Shown piece after piece: positions 27,153-36,546 of a stretch of 64,000 bases of DNA (the stretch's first letter is position 1; every line of letters starts with the position of its first letter). Below the pieces are notes generated by a model, which ran no database searches, was not told the origin of the DNA, and saw only the letters and a list, made by a program, of their open reading frames with translations. The stretch is taken from the NCBI GenBank assembly GCA_001942185.1, contig MKJV01000101.1, forward strand, positions 124,001-188,000, in the 5' to 3' direction. This DNA comes from Pseudonocardia sp. CNS-004 (GTDB lineage: Bacteria; Actinomycetota; Actinomycetes; Mycobacteriales; Pseudonocardiaceae). The translations under genes and the position numbers were made by a program.

Positions 27153-27713
27153 TCAGCGGTCGACGCGCGGGTACCGGATCAGCAGGCTCGCCAGCACGTC
27201 GTCCGTGCCTGGAGCGGCGTAGGTGTGGGGCACGTCGGCCGCCCACTCGACGTGCTCACCCGGGCCTGCGCGCAGCGGGGCGTCCACCGGGCCCGCCTCG
27301 AGCACGCCGGAGAACACCGTGACGTGCTCGGTGACGCCCGCGTGGTGCGCGGGTGAGCGCTGCGCGAGCCCGGCCGGGATGCGCATGTGGCACAGCTCGT
27401 AGGTCACCGGGCCGTCGTCGAAGACCCGGATCACCTGGATCCGCACCGCGGCGCCCCGGAGGGTGGTGGGGAACGGGCTGAGCAGCGTGGTCAGCGGCAG
27501 GTCGAGGGCGGCGGCCACCGCGTGCAGGGTGTCGAGGGTGGGGTTGCGGGTGCCCGCCTCCAGCCCGGAGAGCGTCGCCTTCCCGACGGCCGCGCGGCGG
27601 GCGAGCTCCGACAGCGACATGCCGCGGCGTTCCCGCAGCTCCCGCACCCGGCGCCCGACGTCGGCCGCGCCCTCGGTGAAGGCGGGCCGAACACCCTCGC
27701 TCGCGGCTGGCAC
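27153..27713 (-). CDS. XRE-family regulator with C-terminal cupin
   Basis: The N-terminal helix-turn-helix (VGRRVRELRERRGMSLSELA, AAVGKATLSGLEAGTRNPTL) and a C-terminal cupin sensing domain (VTEHVTVFSGVLEAGP, GPGEHVEWAADVPHTYAAPG) make 186 residues from GTG 27713. The frame is open further upstream. This layout is common in regulators of small-molecule transporters. It is divergent from benE, with a palindrome between them, so repression of benE and itself is inferred. No ribosome site is seen, so it may be leaderless. Confidence 0.85.
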   Translation of the reverse strand: MPAASEGVRPAFTEGAADVGRRVRELRERRGMSLSELARRAAVGKATLSGLEAGTRNPTLDTLHAVAAALDLPLTTLLSPFPTTLRGAAVRIQVIRVFDDGPVTYELCHMRIPAGLAQRSPAHHAGVTEHVTVFSGVLEAGPVDAPLRAGPGEHVEWAADVPHTYAAPGTDDVLASLLIRYPRVDR

Positions 27714-27730
27714 ATGGGTTATCGTCCCAT

Positions 27731-27748
27731 CGTTCCGTAAACGGAACG
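27731..27748. promoter_or_regulatory. Operator palindrome between XRE-cupin gene and benE
   Basis: CGTTCCGT (27731-27738), AA, ACGGAACG (27741-27748) is a perfect 8-bp inverted repeat. It lies 13 bp before the benE start and 17 bp before the GTG of the regulator, a fitting site for the XRE dimer to block both promoters. Confidence 0.7.
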
Positions 27749-27761
27749 ACTGGAGGGATCG

Positions 27762-28930
27762 GTGCGACTGCAACCCGTGCTCGCCGGCATCGTCACGGCG
27801 CTGGTCGGCTTCTCCAGCGCGTTCGCCGTGGTCCTCACGGGCCTGCGCGCCGCCGGTGCGACGAGAGGCAGGCGGCCTCCGGCCTGCTCGTGCTGTGCCT
27901 GGCCTCCGGCCTGGTGGCGCTCGTGCTCGGGTTGCGCCACCGGATCCCCATCAGCATCGCCTGGTCCACACCGGGAGCGGCGCTGCTGATCTCGTCGGGC
28001 ACACCGCCCGGCGGCTTCCCCGCGGCCGTCGGGGCGTTCCTGGTCTGCGGCGTGCTCGTCGTGGTGGCCGGGCTGGTGCCCGCGGTCGGGCGGCTGATCG
28101 CGCTGATCCCGGTGCCGATCGCGAGCGCGATGCTCGCAGGCGTCCTCGTGGAGCTCTGCCTGGCGCCCGTCCGGGCCGTGGCGGAGGTTCCGCTGCTCGC
28201 CGCCCCGGTCGTCGCGGTCTGGGCGATCGTCGGCCGGTTCGCGCGGACGTGGGCGGTGCCCGCCGCGCTCGCGGTGGCGGCCGGTGCGATCGCGCTGACC
28301 GCGCCGGGGCTCGGTGCCGTGGCGGTCGCCCCGGCGCTCGTGTGGACCACACCGACGTTCGACGTCGCGACCGTCGTGGGCCTCGGCCTCCCCCTCTTCC
28401 TCGTCACGATGGCCTCGCAGAACGTGCCCGGCGCGGCGGTGCTCGCCCAGTACGGGTACCGCGCGCCGATGCGCCCGATCCTCACCGGCACCGGCCTGGC
28501 GACGCTCGCCTGCGCGCCGTTCGGCGGACACGCGGTGAACCTCGCCGCGATCAGCGCGGCGCTCGCCGCCGGCCCGGACGCCCACCCGGACCGGCGGCGA
28601 CGCTGGATCGCCTCCGTGACCGCGGGCGCGGGCCTTGCGGCACTCGGGCTGGGCGCCGGGCTCGCGACGGCACTGCTCGTGCTCTCCCCTCCGGTGCTGA
28701 TCGAGGCGGTCGCCGGGCTGGCCCTCCTCGGTGCACTCGCCGCCGCGCTCTCGTCGGCCGTGTCCGAGCCGGGGAGCCGGGAGGCGGCCGCCATCACGTT
28801 CGTGGTGACGGCGGCGGGCATCGGGTTCCTCGGCGTCGGCGCCGCCTTCTGGGGGCTGCTGGCCGGGGTCGGGATGAGCCTGCTGCACCGGCGGCGCGCG
28901 CGGTCCGAGGTGGTCAGCTCGCCACGTTGA
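27762..28930 (+). CDS. benE: BenE-family benzoate/H+ symporter (frameshifted)
   Basis: A polytopic membrane protein of about 390 residues with some twelve hydrophobic segments. The start LAGIVTALVGFSSAFAVVLT and pieces such as ISIAWSTPGAALLISSGTPP, LVTMASQNVPGAAVLAQYGY and CAPFGGHAVNLAAISAAL are characteristic of BenE. A break near 27862 shifts the frame. It imports benzoate or a related aromatic acid; no benzoate catabolic genes are adjacent. GGAGGG precedes GTG 27762. Its 3' end overlaps the converging CMD gene by 17 bases. Confidence 0.88.
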
Positions 28931-29477
28931 CGGGATCGAGGTGCCGGGCGAACGACTCGTCCACCGGGGCGCTGGTGAGGCGGTTCGCGAGCGTCGACAT
29001 CGTGTACGCGCCGATCCCGAGCACCACCTCGAGCGCGTTGCGGAGCGTGTAGCCGTGACCGAGGAGGGCCCGCACCGACCCGTCGGGCACGTCCCCGGCC
29101 GTGGCGAGCACCTCCAGGACGAACTCCCGCAGCGCCTCGAGCCGGACGTCGGCAAGCGGCTCACCCGCCTGCAACGCCGCGACCAGCGTGTCGTCGGCGC
29201 CGAGTGCGCGCAGGCGGCCGGTGTGCATGGCGACGCAGAGGTGGCAGCCGTTGCGGGTCGCCATCGTCATGACGACGACCTCCCTGGCCTGCGGGCCGAG
29301 GGTCGCTGCCTCGAACAGCGCGCTGGCACGGAGGAAGCCGTCGAGGAGCTCGGGCGACTCGGCGAGGCGGGCCACCGCGCCCGGCAGGAACCCGAACTGC
29401 TTCTCGACGGCGCCCATCGTGCGGCGGGCCGCGGGCGGCGCGGTGTCGACGGTGTGGGCGGGGAACAGCTCGGACAT
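28914..29477 (-). CDS. Carboxymuconolactone decarboxylase/AhpD-like protein
   Basis: This intact protein of 187 residues is from the all-helical AhpD/CMD family. The redox motif GCHLCVAMHTG (CxxC with following His) is present, preceded by AREVVVMTMATRN. CxxC members act as alkylhydroperoxidase-like thiol enzymes. AGGAG lies 8 bases before ATG 29477. It diverges from a MarR gene across a 23-bp gap holding half of a perfect inverted repeat, so MarR-controlled peroxide or electrophile response is likely. Confidence 0.85.
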   Translation of the reverse strand: MSELFPAHTVDTAPPAARRTMGAVEKQFGFLPGAVARLAESPELLDGFLRASALFEAATLGPQAREVVVMTMATRNGCHLCVAMHTGRLRALGADDTLVAALQAGEPLADVRLEALREFVLEVLATAGDVPDGSVRALLGHGYTLRNALEVVLGIGAYTMSTLANRLTSAPVDESFARHLDPVNVAS

Positions 29478-29488
29478 CCGGGACTCCT

Positions 29489-29536
29489 AGAATCGACAAC
29501 GTGGTTGACCGAACCGTAAATCAGGTTGTCGATTCT
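29489..29536. promoter_or_regulatory. Inverted repeat shared by AhpD-like and MarR genes
   Basis: AGAATCGACAAC (29489-29500) and GTTGTCGATTCT (29525-29536) are perfect 12-bp arms with 24 bases between them. The left arm ends directly before the MarR GTG; the right arm lies in its codons 9-12. MarR proteins often bind such sites and repress both divergent genes. Confidence 0.7.
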
Positions 29537-30001
29537 GTCGATGGCCCGGGATGGATGCTCCCGCTGCTGCTCTTCGGCGGCTTCCGCACCCTGATCGACC
29601 GGCTGCACGCCGAGCTCGCCGAGCAGGGCCACCCCGACGTGCGCCCCGCGTACGGCTTCGCGATGCAGGCGATCGGGCGCGACGGGGCCACGGCGAGCGA
29701 GCTGGGAAGGCGCCTGGGCGTGTCGAAGCAGGCGGCGGGCAAGACCGTCGACCGGCTCGTCGAGCTGGGCTACGCGCAGCGAAGCGCAGACGCCACCGAC
29801 GCCCGGCGCAAGCTGGTGCGGCTCACCCCCCGCGGGTACGACTCGCTGGCACGGTCGGCAGCCGTGTTCGAGCAGCTGCGGGCGGAGTGGGCCGAGCAGC
29901 TGGGCGCCGACGCCGTACGCGCACTCGAAACGAACCTGCGAGCGGTGGTGCCCCCCACGGCGATCCGACTGGACGCAGCGAGCTGGCTGGCCGCCCCGTG
30001 A
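29501..30001 (+). CDS. MarR-family transcriptional regulator
   Basis: This intact protein of 166 residues has the winged helix-turn-helix GATASELGRRLGVSKQAAGK followed by the wing DARRKLVRLTPRGYDSL. Flanking helices GGFRTLIDRLHAELAEQGHP and RLDAASWLAAP form the dimer interface. The GTG at 29501 has no ribosome site and may be leaderless; ATG 29552 would shorten it but cut family-conserved residues. It is divergent from the AhpD-like gene and probably regulates it through the repeat at 29489-29536. Confidence 0.85.
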   Translation: MVDRTVNQVVDSVDGPGWMLPLLLFGGFRTLIDRLHAELAEQGHPDVRPAYGFAMQAIGRDGATASELGRRLGVSKQAAGKTVDRLVELGYAQRSADATDARRKLVRLTPRGYDSLARSAAVFEQLRAEWAEQLGADAVRALETNLRAVVPPTAIRLDAASWLAAP

Positions 30002-30014
30002 CCGCCGAACCTCG

Positions 30015-30069
30015 TGTCAGCAAAGCCACTTTCACGACACGAGACGTCATGAAAGTGGCTTTGCTGACA
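30015..30069. terminator. Long perfect inverted repeat, bidirectional terminator
   Basis: TGTCAGCAAAGCCACTTTCA (30015-30034) and its exact reverse complement (30050-30069) are separated by 15 bases. It lies between the converging MarR and M3 peptidase genes. The stem is moderate in GC and unusually long. Confidence 0.8.
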
Positions 30070-30079
30070 TCCCCATGGC

Positions 30080-32149
30080 TCAGGCGGTCAGGCCCCGGCG
30101 CACCAGGAGCGGGGCCAGCTCCGGGTCGCGGCCGCGGAAGGCGCGGTAGGCGTCCATCGGGTCCACGGCACCGCCTCGGGAGAGCAGTTCGCGGCGGAAC
30201 GTGTCGCCGTTCTCCCGGCGCAGGCCGCCGTTCTCGGCGAACCACTCGACGGTGTCGGCGTCGAGCACCTCGCTCCAGATGTAGGAGTAGTAGGCGGCGC
30301 TGTAGCCGCCGCCGAACGCGTGGTTGAAGTAGGTGGTGCGGTAGCGGGGCGGCGCGGTCGGTTCGTCGACACCCGCTGCGGCGAGCGCGTCGGCCTCGAA
30401 CCGTTCGACGTCGCCGACGTGGTCGTCCGGCCCGAGCCGGTGCCACGCCTGGTCCAGCAGCGTGGCGGCGAGGTACTCGGTGGTGGCGAACCCCTCCCCG
30501 AAGCGGCGCGACGCCGCCAGCCGTTCGGCGAGCTCAGCGGGCAGCGGCTCACCGGTCTCGTGGTGGCGCGCGTAGCTCGCGAGGATCTCCGGGTCCTCCA
30601 GCCACATCTCGTTGACCTGAGACGGGAACTCGACGAAGTCGCGTGGCACCGACGTACCGGAGAAGGTCGGGTACCGCACGTCGGAGAACAGGCCGTGCAG
30701 GGCGTGGCCGAACTCGTGGAACAGGGTGCGCACGTTGTCGACGGTGAGCAGGGTGGGCTCGCCGTCAGCAGGCTTGGCGATGTTCAGCGTGTTGAGCACC
30801 ACGGGCCTCGTCCCGAGCAGGTGCGACTGCGCCACGAAGGAGTTCATCCACGCGCCGCCGCGCTTGGAGTCGCGGGCGTACAGGTCGGCGACGAACAGGC
30901 CGAGCTGCTGCCCGCCGGAGTCGAGCACGTCGAACACGCGCACGTCGGGGTGGTAGCGGGGCAGGTCGTGGCGTTCGGCGAAACGCAGCCCGTACAGCCG
31001 TCCCGCGGCGTGGAAGACACCGTCGTGCAGCACGCGCTCCAGCTCGAAGTACGGGCGCAGGGCGTCGGTGTCGATGTCGAACCGCTCCTTGCGGACGCGC
31101 TCGGCGTAGAACGCGCGGTCCCACGCCTCGATCGGGCTGTGCTGATGGCCGACCCCGCAAGCGGGTCGGGGGCACGCCGCCTCGGACAGCTCGGCCGCCT
31201 CCTGACGGGCGTTCGCCACCGCCACCGGAACCAGCTTGCCCAGCATCGCGTCGATCGCCTCGACGGTGCCCGCCGTGCCGACCTCGACGACCCACGACGC
31301 GTGGTGCGGGTGCCCCAGCAGCGCCGCACGCTCCGCGCGGAGCGCGACCGTGCGCAGCACGATGTCGCGCGTGTCGTGATCCCCACCCAGTCCACGGCCT
31401 GTGGATGCCTCGTGCAGCCGTTCGCGCAGCCCGCGATCGGTGAGCGAGGCGAGTGCGGGCTGCCCCGTCGGGAGTACGAGTGTGAGCAGATGGGCGCCGT
31501 CGTGCCCGCGTTCGGCCGCCGCCCGCGCCGCTGCCGAGATCGCGTCCGCGGGCAGGCCGTCGAGCGACGCGGCGTCCTCGACGAGCACCGCCGCCGCGTT
31601 CGCACCGGCGAGCAACCTGGTGCCGAACTCCGTGGACAGCGCCGAGAGCTCCGCGTTCAGCTCCTTCAGCCGCTCCTGCTCTTCGGGCGCGAGCCGTGCG
31701 CCCGCCCGGACGGCGTCACGGTGGAGCCGCTCCAGCAGCCGCAGCGACTCGGCGTCGAGGCCGAGGTCGTGGCGGGCCGCGAACAACGCCTCGATGCGGG
31801 TGAAGAGCACCGGGTCGAGCGTGATCGCGTCGGCGTGTGCCGCCAGCTGCGGCGCCACCTCCGCCTCGATCTCCCGGATCCCGGGCGTGCTGCACGAGCC
31901 GACGAGCGTGAAGAACACGCCGGCCACGCGCCGCAGCGTGGCCCCCGACCGTTCCAGCGCGACGACCGTGTTCTCGAACGTCGCCGGACCGGGGTCGGCG
32001 GTGATCGCATCGACCTCGGCCCGCTGCTCCGCCATCCCGGCGGCGAACGCCGGCCGGAAGTGCTCCTCGCGGATCGCGTCGAAGTCCGGGAACTCGAAGG
32101 GCAGCGGGCTGGGGGCCAGGAACGGGTTGCCGGTCACCCGCGCGAGCAT
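30080..32149 (-). CDS. M3-family oligopeptidase (Dcp/OpdA type)
   Basis: An intact protein of 689 residues from ATG 32149. The zinc site TLFHEFGHALHGLFS is complete, with the third-ligand Glu in FVEFPSQVNEMWLEDPEILA. The C-terminal YRTTYFNHAFGGGYSAAYYS and YIWSEVLDADTVEWF are standard for the subfamily. It is a cytoplasmic peptidase of short peptides. A 12-residue insert (CPRPACGVGHQHS, near residue 335) is encoded by a palindromic stretch at 31149-31169. Its start codon abuts the divergent NUDIX start (CATATG); GTG 32137 is a possible later start. Confidence 0.9.
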   Translation of the reverse strand: MLARVTGNPFLAPSPLPFEFPDFDAIREEHFRPAFAAGMAEQRAEVDAITADPGPATFENTVVALERSGATLRRVAGVFFTLVGSCSTPGIREIEAEVAPQLAAHADAITLDPVLFTRIEALFAARHDLGLDAESLRLLERLHRDAVRAGARLAPEEQERLKELNAELSALSTEFGTRLLAGANAAAVLVEDAASLDGLPADAISAAARAAAERGHDGAHLLTLVLPTGQPALASLTDRGLRERLHEASTGRGLGGDHDTRDIVLRTVALRAERAALLGHPHHASWVVEVGTAGTVEAIDAMLGKLVPVAVANARQEAAELSEAACPRPACGVGHQHSPIEAWDRAFYAERVRKERFDIDTDALRPYFELERVLHDGVFHAAGRLYGLRFAERHDLPRYHPDVRVFDVLDSGGQQLGLFVADLYARDSKRGGAWMNSFVAQSHLLGTRPVVLNTLNIAKPADGEPTLLTVDNVRTLFHEFGHALHGLFSDVRYPTFSGTSVPRDFVEFPSQVNEMWLEDPEILASYARHHETGEPLPAELAERLAASRRFGEGFATTEYLAATLLDQAWHRLGPDDHVGDVERFEADALAAAGVDEPTAPPRYRTTYFNHAFGGGYSAAYYSYIWSEVLDADTVEWFAENGGLRRENGDTFRRELLSRGGAVDPMDAYRAFRGRDPELAPLLVRRGLTA

Positions 32150-32573
32150 ATGTCCGTGACGAGGGTGCTGGTCGGGGTCGGATCCGTGGTGTACGAGGAC
32201 GGGCGGGTGCTCGTGCTGCGCCGCACGGGCGCACGGTGCGGGCACGTGGGGGCTGCCCGGCGGGCACCAGGAGTTCGGCGAGTCGCCGGAGGACACCGCC
32301 GTGCGCGAGACCCTCGAGGAAACCGGCCTCGTCGTGCGGCCGACCGTCCGGCTCGGTTTCACCGACGACCCGATGCCCGAGATCGGGCGGCACTACGTCA
32401 CCCTCTTCGTCGGCTGCGCCCGGGTCGAGGGCGAGGCGGAGCTGCGCGAGCCCGGGAAGGCCACCGCACTGGCCTGGCTCACCCCCGACGAGCTGCGCGT
32501 CCGCCGCAGCGAGCTGTTCGCCCCGCTCGGCCGCTGCCTCGACGCCGGCCTGCTGGACGGAAAACCCGCTTGA
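32150..32573 (+). CDS. NUDIX hydrolase (frameshifted)
   Basis: About 140 residues. The start RVLVGVGSVVYEDGRVLVLR and the complete Nudix box GGHQEFGESPEDTAVRETLE plus ETGL identify the family, which hydrolyses nucleoside diphosphate derivatives. Near 32236 a base must be removed or added to join RRTGA to TWGLPGGH. The end is AWLTPDELRVRR to GLLDGKPA. The ATG at 32150 directly abuts the start of the divergent peptidase gene, so there is no room for a ribosome site; GTG 32156 is an alternative. Confidence 0.82.
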
Positions 32574-32607
32574 CCTGAATCCGGGTAGAGGTCGCAGGCT
32601 GATCGTC

Positions 32608-33383
32608 ATGGACGTCGCCGCCTACCTGACGCGGATCGGAGCCACCCGTCCGGCCGCCCCGACGAGCGCCGCGCTCACCGCCCTGCACCGGGCGCACGTG
32701 CGGTCCGTGCCGTTCGAGGACTACGACATCCACACGGGTGTCGCGATCTCGCTCGAGCCGGAGGCCCTGGAGCGCAAGATCGTTCACAACCGCCGCGGCG
32801 GGTACTGCTACGAGCTCAACGGGCTGTTCGGCACGTTGTTGCGGGAGCTCGGCTTCGCGGTCACGCGGGTCTCGGCGTTCTCGCTGGACGAGGAGGGCAC
32901 CCGCGGCCCGGAGTTCGACCACCTGCGGCTGCTCGTGGATGCCGTCGACGGCAGCTGGATCGTCGACGTCGGCAACGGTGCCCGGTGGCCGGACCCGGTG
33001 CCGCGGCGGCCGGTGTGCACGGCCGGGTGCAGGTGCGCCGCGACGGTGACGTCTGGTGGACCGCCGAGAAGCGCGGCAACGGTGGGTGGGAACGGGGCTG
33101 GGCCTGGACGCCGCAGCCGCGCGAGCTCGCCGAATTCGCGGCGCGCAGCCGCTTCCAGCAGTACGACCCGGCTTCCGACTTCGTGGGGCGGCGGCTCGCC
33201 GCGCTCGCGACCCCGACCGGGCGGATCTCCCTGGTGAACGGCGTCTTCGCCGAGCTCGGCGGGGGCCTGCGCACGGAGCGGGAGGTCACTGCCGCGGAGG
33301 AGTGGGCGCTGCTCGCCGACCGGTTCGGGATCGTGCTGGACCGCTCGTGGGCCGAACGGGTGCCGCAGCTCGCCGGCTGCTGA
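32608..33383 (+). CDS. nat: Arylamine N-acetyltransferase (frameshifted)
   Basis: About 260 residues. The catalytic triad is visible: Cys in NRRGGYCYELNGLFGTLL, His in EFDHLRLLVDA, Asp in SWIVDVGNGARW. The start VAAYLTRIGATRPAAPTSAA and VRSVPFEDYDIHTG fit the NAT family. A break near 33005 joins the core to the C-terminal domain (RVQVRRDGDVWWTAEKRGNG to RVPQLAGC). It transfers acetyl from acetyl-CoA to aromatic amines or hydrazides, with physiological roles in lipid or antibiotic metabolism in relatives. ATG 32608 starts 35 bp after the NUDIX stop. Confidence 0.87.
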
Positions 33384-33457
33384 CGATGTCGAATCTCCGA
33401 ACGCTCACCAACTTCGGCGATCACAATGTACGAGGCGAGAAATTGCAGCTGTGTCAC

Positions 33458-34871
33458 TCACTCTCCCAGGAGCTGCGCCGCCTTCTCCCCGATCGCGACG
33501 GCCGTGGCCGCCGTCCCCCGCCGCGGGACGATCGGCAGCACCGACGTGTCGGCCACTCGCAGCCCGCTGATCCCGTGGACCCGCAGCCGCGGGTCCACGA
33601 CGGGTCCGATCGCGGCACTCCCGGACAGGTGCACGGCCGTGGTGAGGTGGGCGCCGATCCAGCGGTCGAGCTCGGGGTCGCTGCCCAGGACGTCGCCGCC
33701 GGGCGCCACCCGTGTGCCGACGCCGGCGCGCAGCAGGTCGGCGGCGGTGCGGATGGCGTGGCGCAGCAGGCGACGGTCGTGCTCGGTGCGCAGGTACCGG
33801 TAGTCGATCCCGGGACGGACGCGCGGGTCCGGCGAGGTGAGGGTGATCGTGCCGCGGCTGACCGGGCTCGCCACCGTGCACATGAGGTGCAGCTCTCCGG
33901 CGGGCGCGAAAGGGCGGACGAACGCGAGCACCTCGACGTCGCCACCCGGGTCGGAGCCCGCGTTCCAGTCGAGCGCCGCCTGGCTGCCCGGGCTGCGCGG
34001 ATGTGCAGGCGGGTCGGCCGCGGTGAAGGGCACGAAGACCCCGGGGTGGTCGGACCATCCCTGGCCCACCGGGAGGTCGAGCACGACCGGCACACCGGCG
34101 GCGCGCAGCATGTCGGCAGGGCCGATCCCGGACAGCATCAGCAGGTGCGGGGTGGCGACACCGCCCGCGGCCAGCACCACCTCCCCCGCCTCGACGACCG
34201 CCCCGTCCAGGAGCGCGACGCCCCGGGCCCGGTGACCGTCGAGGAGCAGCCGCGCGACCGGCGTCTCGGCCCGGACGGTCAGGTTCGGGCGGTCGCCACC
34301 GAGGTAGGCGTCGACGGCGCTGGTCCGCACCCCGTTGCCCGCGTTGCCCGGCACCAGCCCGCGCCCGGTGGGCCGCCTGCGTTCTTGTCGGGTTCCAGCG
34401 GGTGGCCGAGCCGCTGCGCGGCCGTCAGGAACCGCTCGGCCACCGGGTGCAGCAACGGCCCGGCCGGGCGGCTGACGGGCACCGGGCCGCGGTCGCCGTG
34501 GCCGGGGGCAGCCGGGAGGTCGAGGTCGTGCTCGGACCGGACGTAGTGCGGCAGGAGGTCGGCCCACGACCACCCGGGCGCCCCCAGCCCGCGGCGTCGG
34601 CGGGAGTGGCCCGCAGCCAGTTGGCACCGTTGATCACGCTCGAGCCGCCGAGCACCCGCCCGCGCGGCACGGCGACCGTGCGACCCGGCCGCAGCTCGGC
34701 GGCGTACGACCAGTTCAGCGGGTGTCCCGGCTGGGCCCCGTCCAGCCAGTCCGGCGGCGGCGCGACCGGCCCGGCCTCGAGCAGCAGCACCCGCCGCCGC
34801 CCGTCCTCGGCGAGCCGTCCCGCCAGCGCGCAGCCGGCTGATCCGGCGCCCACCACGACCACGTCGTACAC
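33458..34871 (-). CDS. GMC-family FAD oxidoreductase, MftG-like (two frameshifts)
   Basis: FAD loop VVVGAGSAGCALAGRL at the start (ATG 34871), then PRGRVLGGSSVINGANW and VVLAAGGVATPHLLMLSGIG. The C-terminal signature is HLSGSAAIGP and ADTSVLPIVPRRGTAATAVA-IGE. The ending with RRG-AATAV instead of the usual N-T-x-x-x resembles MftG, the mycofactocin-linked GMC enzyme that passes electrons from mycofactocinol to the respiratory chain. No mft genes are in the window. Breaks lie near 34590 and 34375. A plain choline/alcohol dehydrogenase is the alternative. Confidence 0.75.
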
Positions 34872-34888
34872 ATCAGGGAGGATGCCTG

Positions 34889-36151
34889 GTGATGAGCGAT
34901 CTCGCGCAGGATCTCGCCACCTTCCTCACGACGGCGCCCACCCCGTACCACGCCGTCGCCGAAGGCGTACGCCGGCTGGCCGCCGCAGGCTTCACCGAGC
35001 AGCCGGAGGCCGGGCCGTGGGACGACGGCCCCGGAGGCCGCTACCTGGTGCGCGACGGCACGCTGGTGGCCTGGTTCGTCCCCGAGGGTGCCGCGCCCGG
35101 CACCCCACTGCGGGTCTTCGCCGCCCACACCGACTCGCCCACCCTCAAGGTCAAGCCGCGCCCCGACACCGGCACCGCCGGGTGGCGCCAGGTGGCGGTG
35201 GAGGTCTACGGCGGCGCGCTGTGGAACTCGTGGCTCGACCGCGACCTCGGCCTCGCCGGCCGCCTCGCGCTCTACGACGGCACGTGCGTGCTGGTCGACG
35301 TGCGCCGCCCCCTGCTGCGGGTGCCGCAGCTGGCCATCCACCTGGACCGCCAGGTGAACCAGGGCCTCAAGCTCGACCCGCAGGACCACCTGCTGCCGAT
35401 CTGGGGGCTGGGCACACCCGCGGAGGGCGACCTGATCGGGTTCCTCGCCGCGGAGGCGGGTGTCGACGCGGCGGAGGTCGCCGCCCACGACCTCGTGGTC
35501 CACGACCTCAACCCGCCCGCCCGGCTGGGCGAGCACGAGGAGCTGCTCGCCGGGCCGCGGCTGGACAACCTCGCGTCCGTGCACTCGGGGCTCTGCGCCC
35601 TCCTCGCGGCGGCCGACGACGCGGCGGGCGTGATCCCGGTGTTCGTCGCATTCGACCACGAGGAGATCGGCAGCGCCTCCGCCACGGGCGCCGCAGGCCC
35701 GCTCCTGGAGACCGTGCTCACGCACCTCGCGGGCGGGTTCGACGCCCGCCGCGCAGCGTTCGCCGGATCGCGCTGCCTGTCGGTGGACGTCACCCACGCC
35801 GCACACCCCAACTACCTGGGCCACCACGACCCGAACCACCGCTCGGTGCCCAACGGCGGGCCGGCACTCAAGGTCAACGCCAACCAGCGCTACGCCACCG
35901 ACGCCCCGGGCGCCGCCGCCTGGCACCGCGCGTGCCGCGCCGCGGGCGTGCCCACCCAGGTGTTCGTCAGCAAGAACACCGTGCCCTGCGGCAGCACCGT
36001 CGGCCCCATCCTCTCCACGCGGCTGGGCATCAGGACCGTCGACGTCGGCATCCCGGTGCTCTCGATGCACTCCGCGCGCGAGCTGTGCGGGGTGCGGGAT
36101 CCGGGCCACCTCGCCGCGGCGGCCACCGCGTTCCTCACCGACCCTCGCTGA
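34889..36151 (+). CDS. apeB: M18-family aminopeptidase (ApeB/aspartyl aminopeptidase type)
   Basis: This intact protein of 420 residues shows the full M18 order: AQDLATFLTTAPTPYHAVAE, the metal His in FAAHTDSPTLKVKPRP, GGALWNSWLDRDLGLAGRLA, the Asp ligand in GPRLDNLASVHSGL, the Glu pair in AFDHEEIGSASATGAAG, and the last His in IPVLSMHSARELCGVRDPGH. It is a cytosolic zinc aminopeptidase, probably dodecameric. GGGAGG lies before GTG 34889/ATG 34892. Divergent from the GMC gene with only 17 bp between starts. Confidence 0.93.
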   Translation: MMSDLAQDLATFLTTAPTPYHAVAEGVRRLAAAGFTEQPEAGPWDDGPGGRYLVRDGTLVAWFVPEGAAPGTPLRVFAAHTDSPTLKVKPRPDTGTAGWRQVAVEVYGGALWNSWLDRDLGLAGRLALYDGTCVLVDVRRPLLRVPQLAIHLDRQVNQGLKLDPQDHLLPIWGLGTPAEGDLIGFLAAEAGVDAAEVAAHDLVVHDLNPPARLGEHEELLAGPRLDNLASVHSGLCALLAAADDAAGVIPVFVAFDHEEIGSASATGAAGPLLETVLTHLAGGFDARRAAFAGSRCLSVDVTHAAHPNYLGHHDPNHRSVPNGGPALKVNANQRYATDAPGAAAWHRACRAAGVPTQVFVSKNTVPCGSTVGPILSTRLGIRTVDVGIPVLSMHSARELCGVRDPGHLAAAATAFLTDPR

Positions 36152-36275
36152 CTCTCCGGAGCGCGGCACTAGCACGTTCCGCGCCCGGCTTCGACCCCTG
36201 ACGAATGCGCCGGATGGCCGTACCGTGATGCGGATGCAGCCCCTGCCCGGCGCCCGCCGCCGTCGAGGAGGTCGC

Positions 36276-36506
36276 GTGAGCGAGGACGACAACCTTGCCG
36301 ACGGCCCCGACGTCTACTGGTACGTGGGAGGCCCGCTCGACGGGCGGATCGACACCCGCGAACCGTCGGACCCCGCACCCGGCACCGTCCGCTACGTGCA
36401 CCTGCACGGCGGACCCAAGATCGTGCACCACTACGACCTGCACGAGGTGGCGGGGCACGGCGGCGAGTACCGGCTGCGTGGGCCGGGCGCCGCCGACACC
36501 GACTGA
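36276..36506 (+). CDS. Small hypothetical protein
   Basis: A 76-residue protein from GTG 36276, chosen because GAGGAG lies 6 bases upstream; the frame is open to 36225. It is acidic and polar, with VYWYVGGPLDGRIDTREPSD and VHLHGGPKIVHHYDLHEV, and has many His and Tyr. I recall no characterised family. It stands alone between the aminopeptidase and a convergent MFS gene. Confidence 0.6.
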   Translation: MSEDDNLADGPDVYWYVGGPLDGRIDTREPSDPAPGTVRYVHLHGGPKIVHHYDLHEVAGHGGEYRLRGPGAADTD

Positions 36507-36546
36507 CGTGACCGGAGTCACGCATCACGGCACCCCGGGACGGCCT

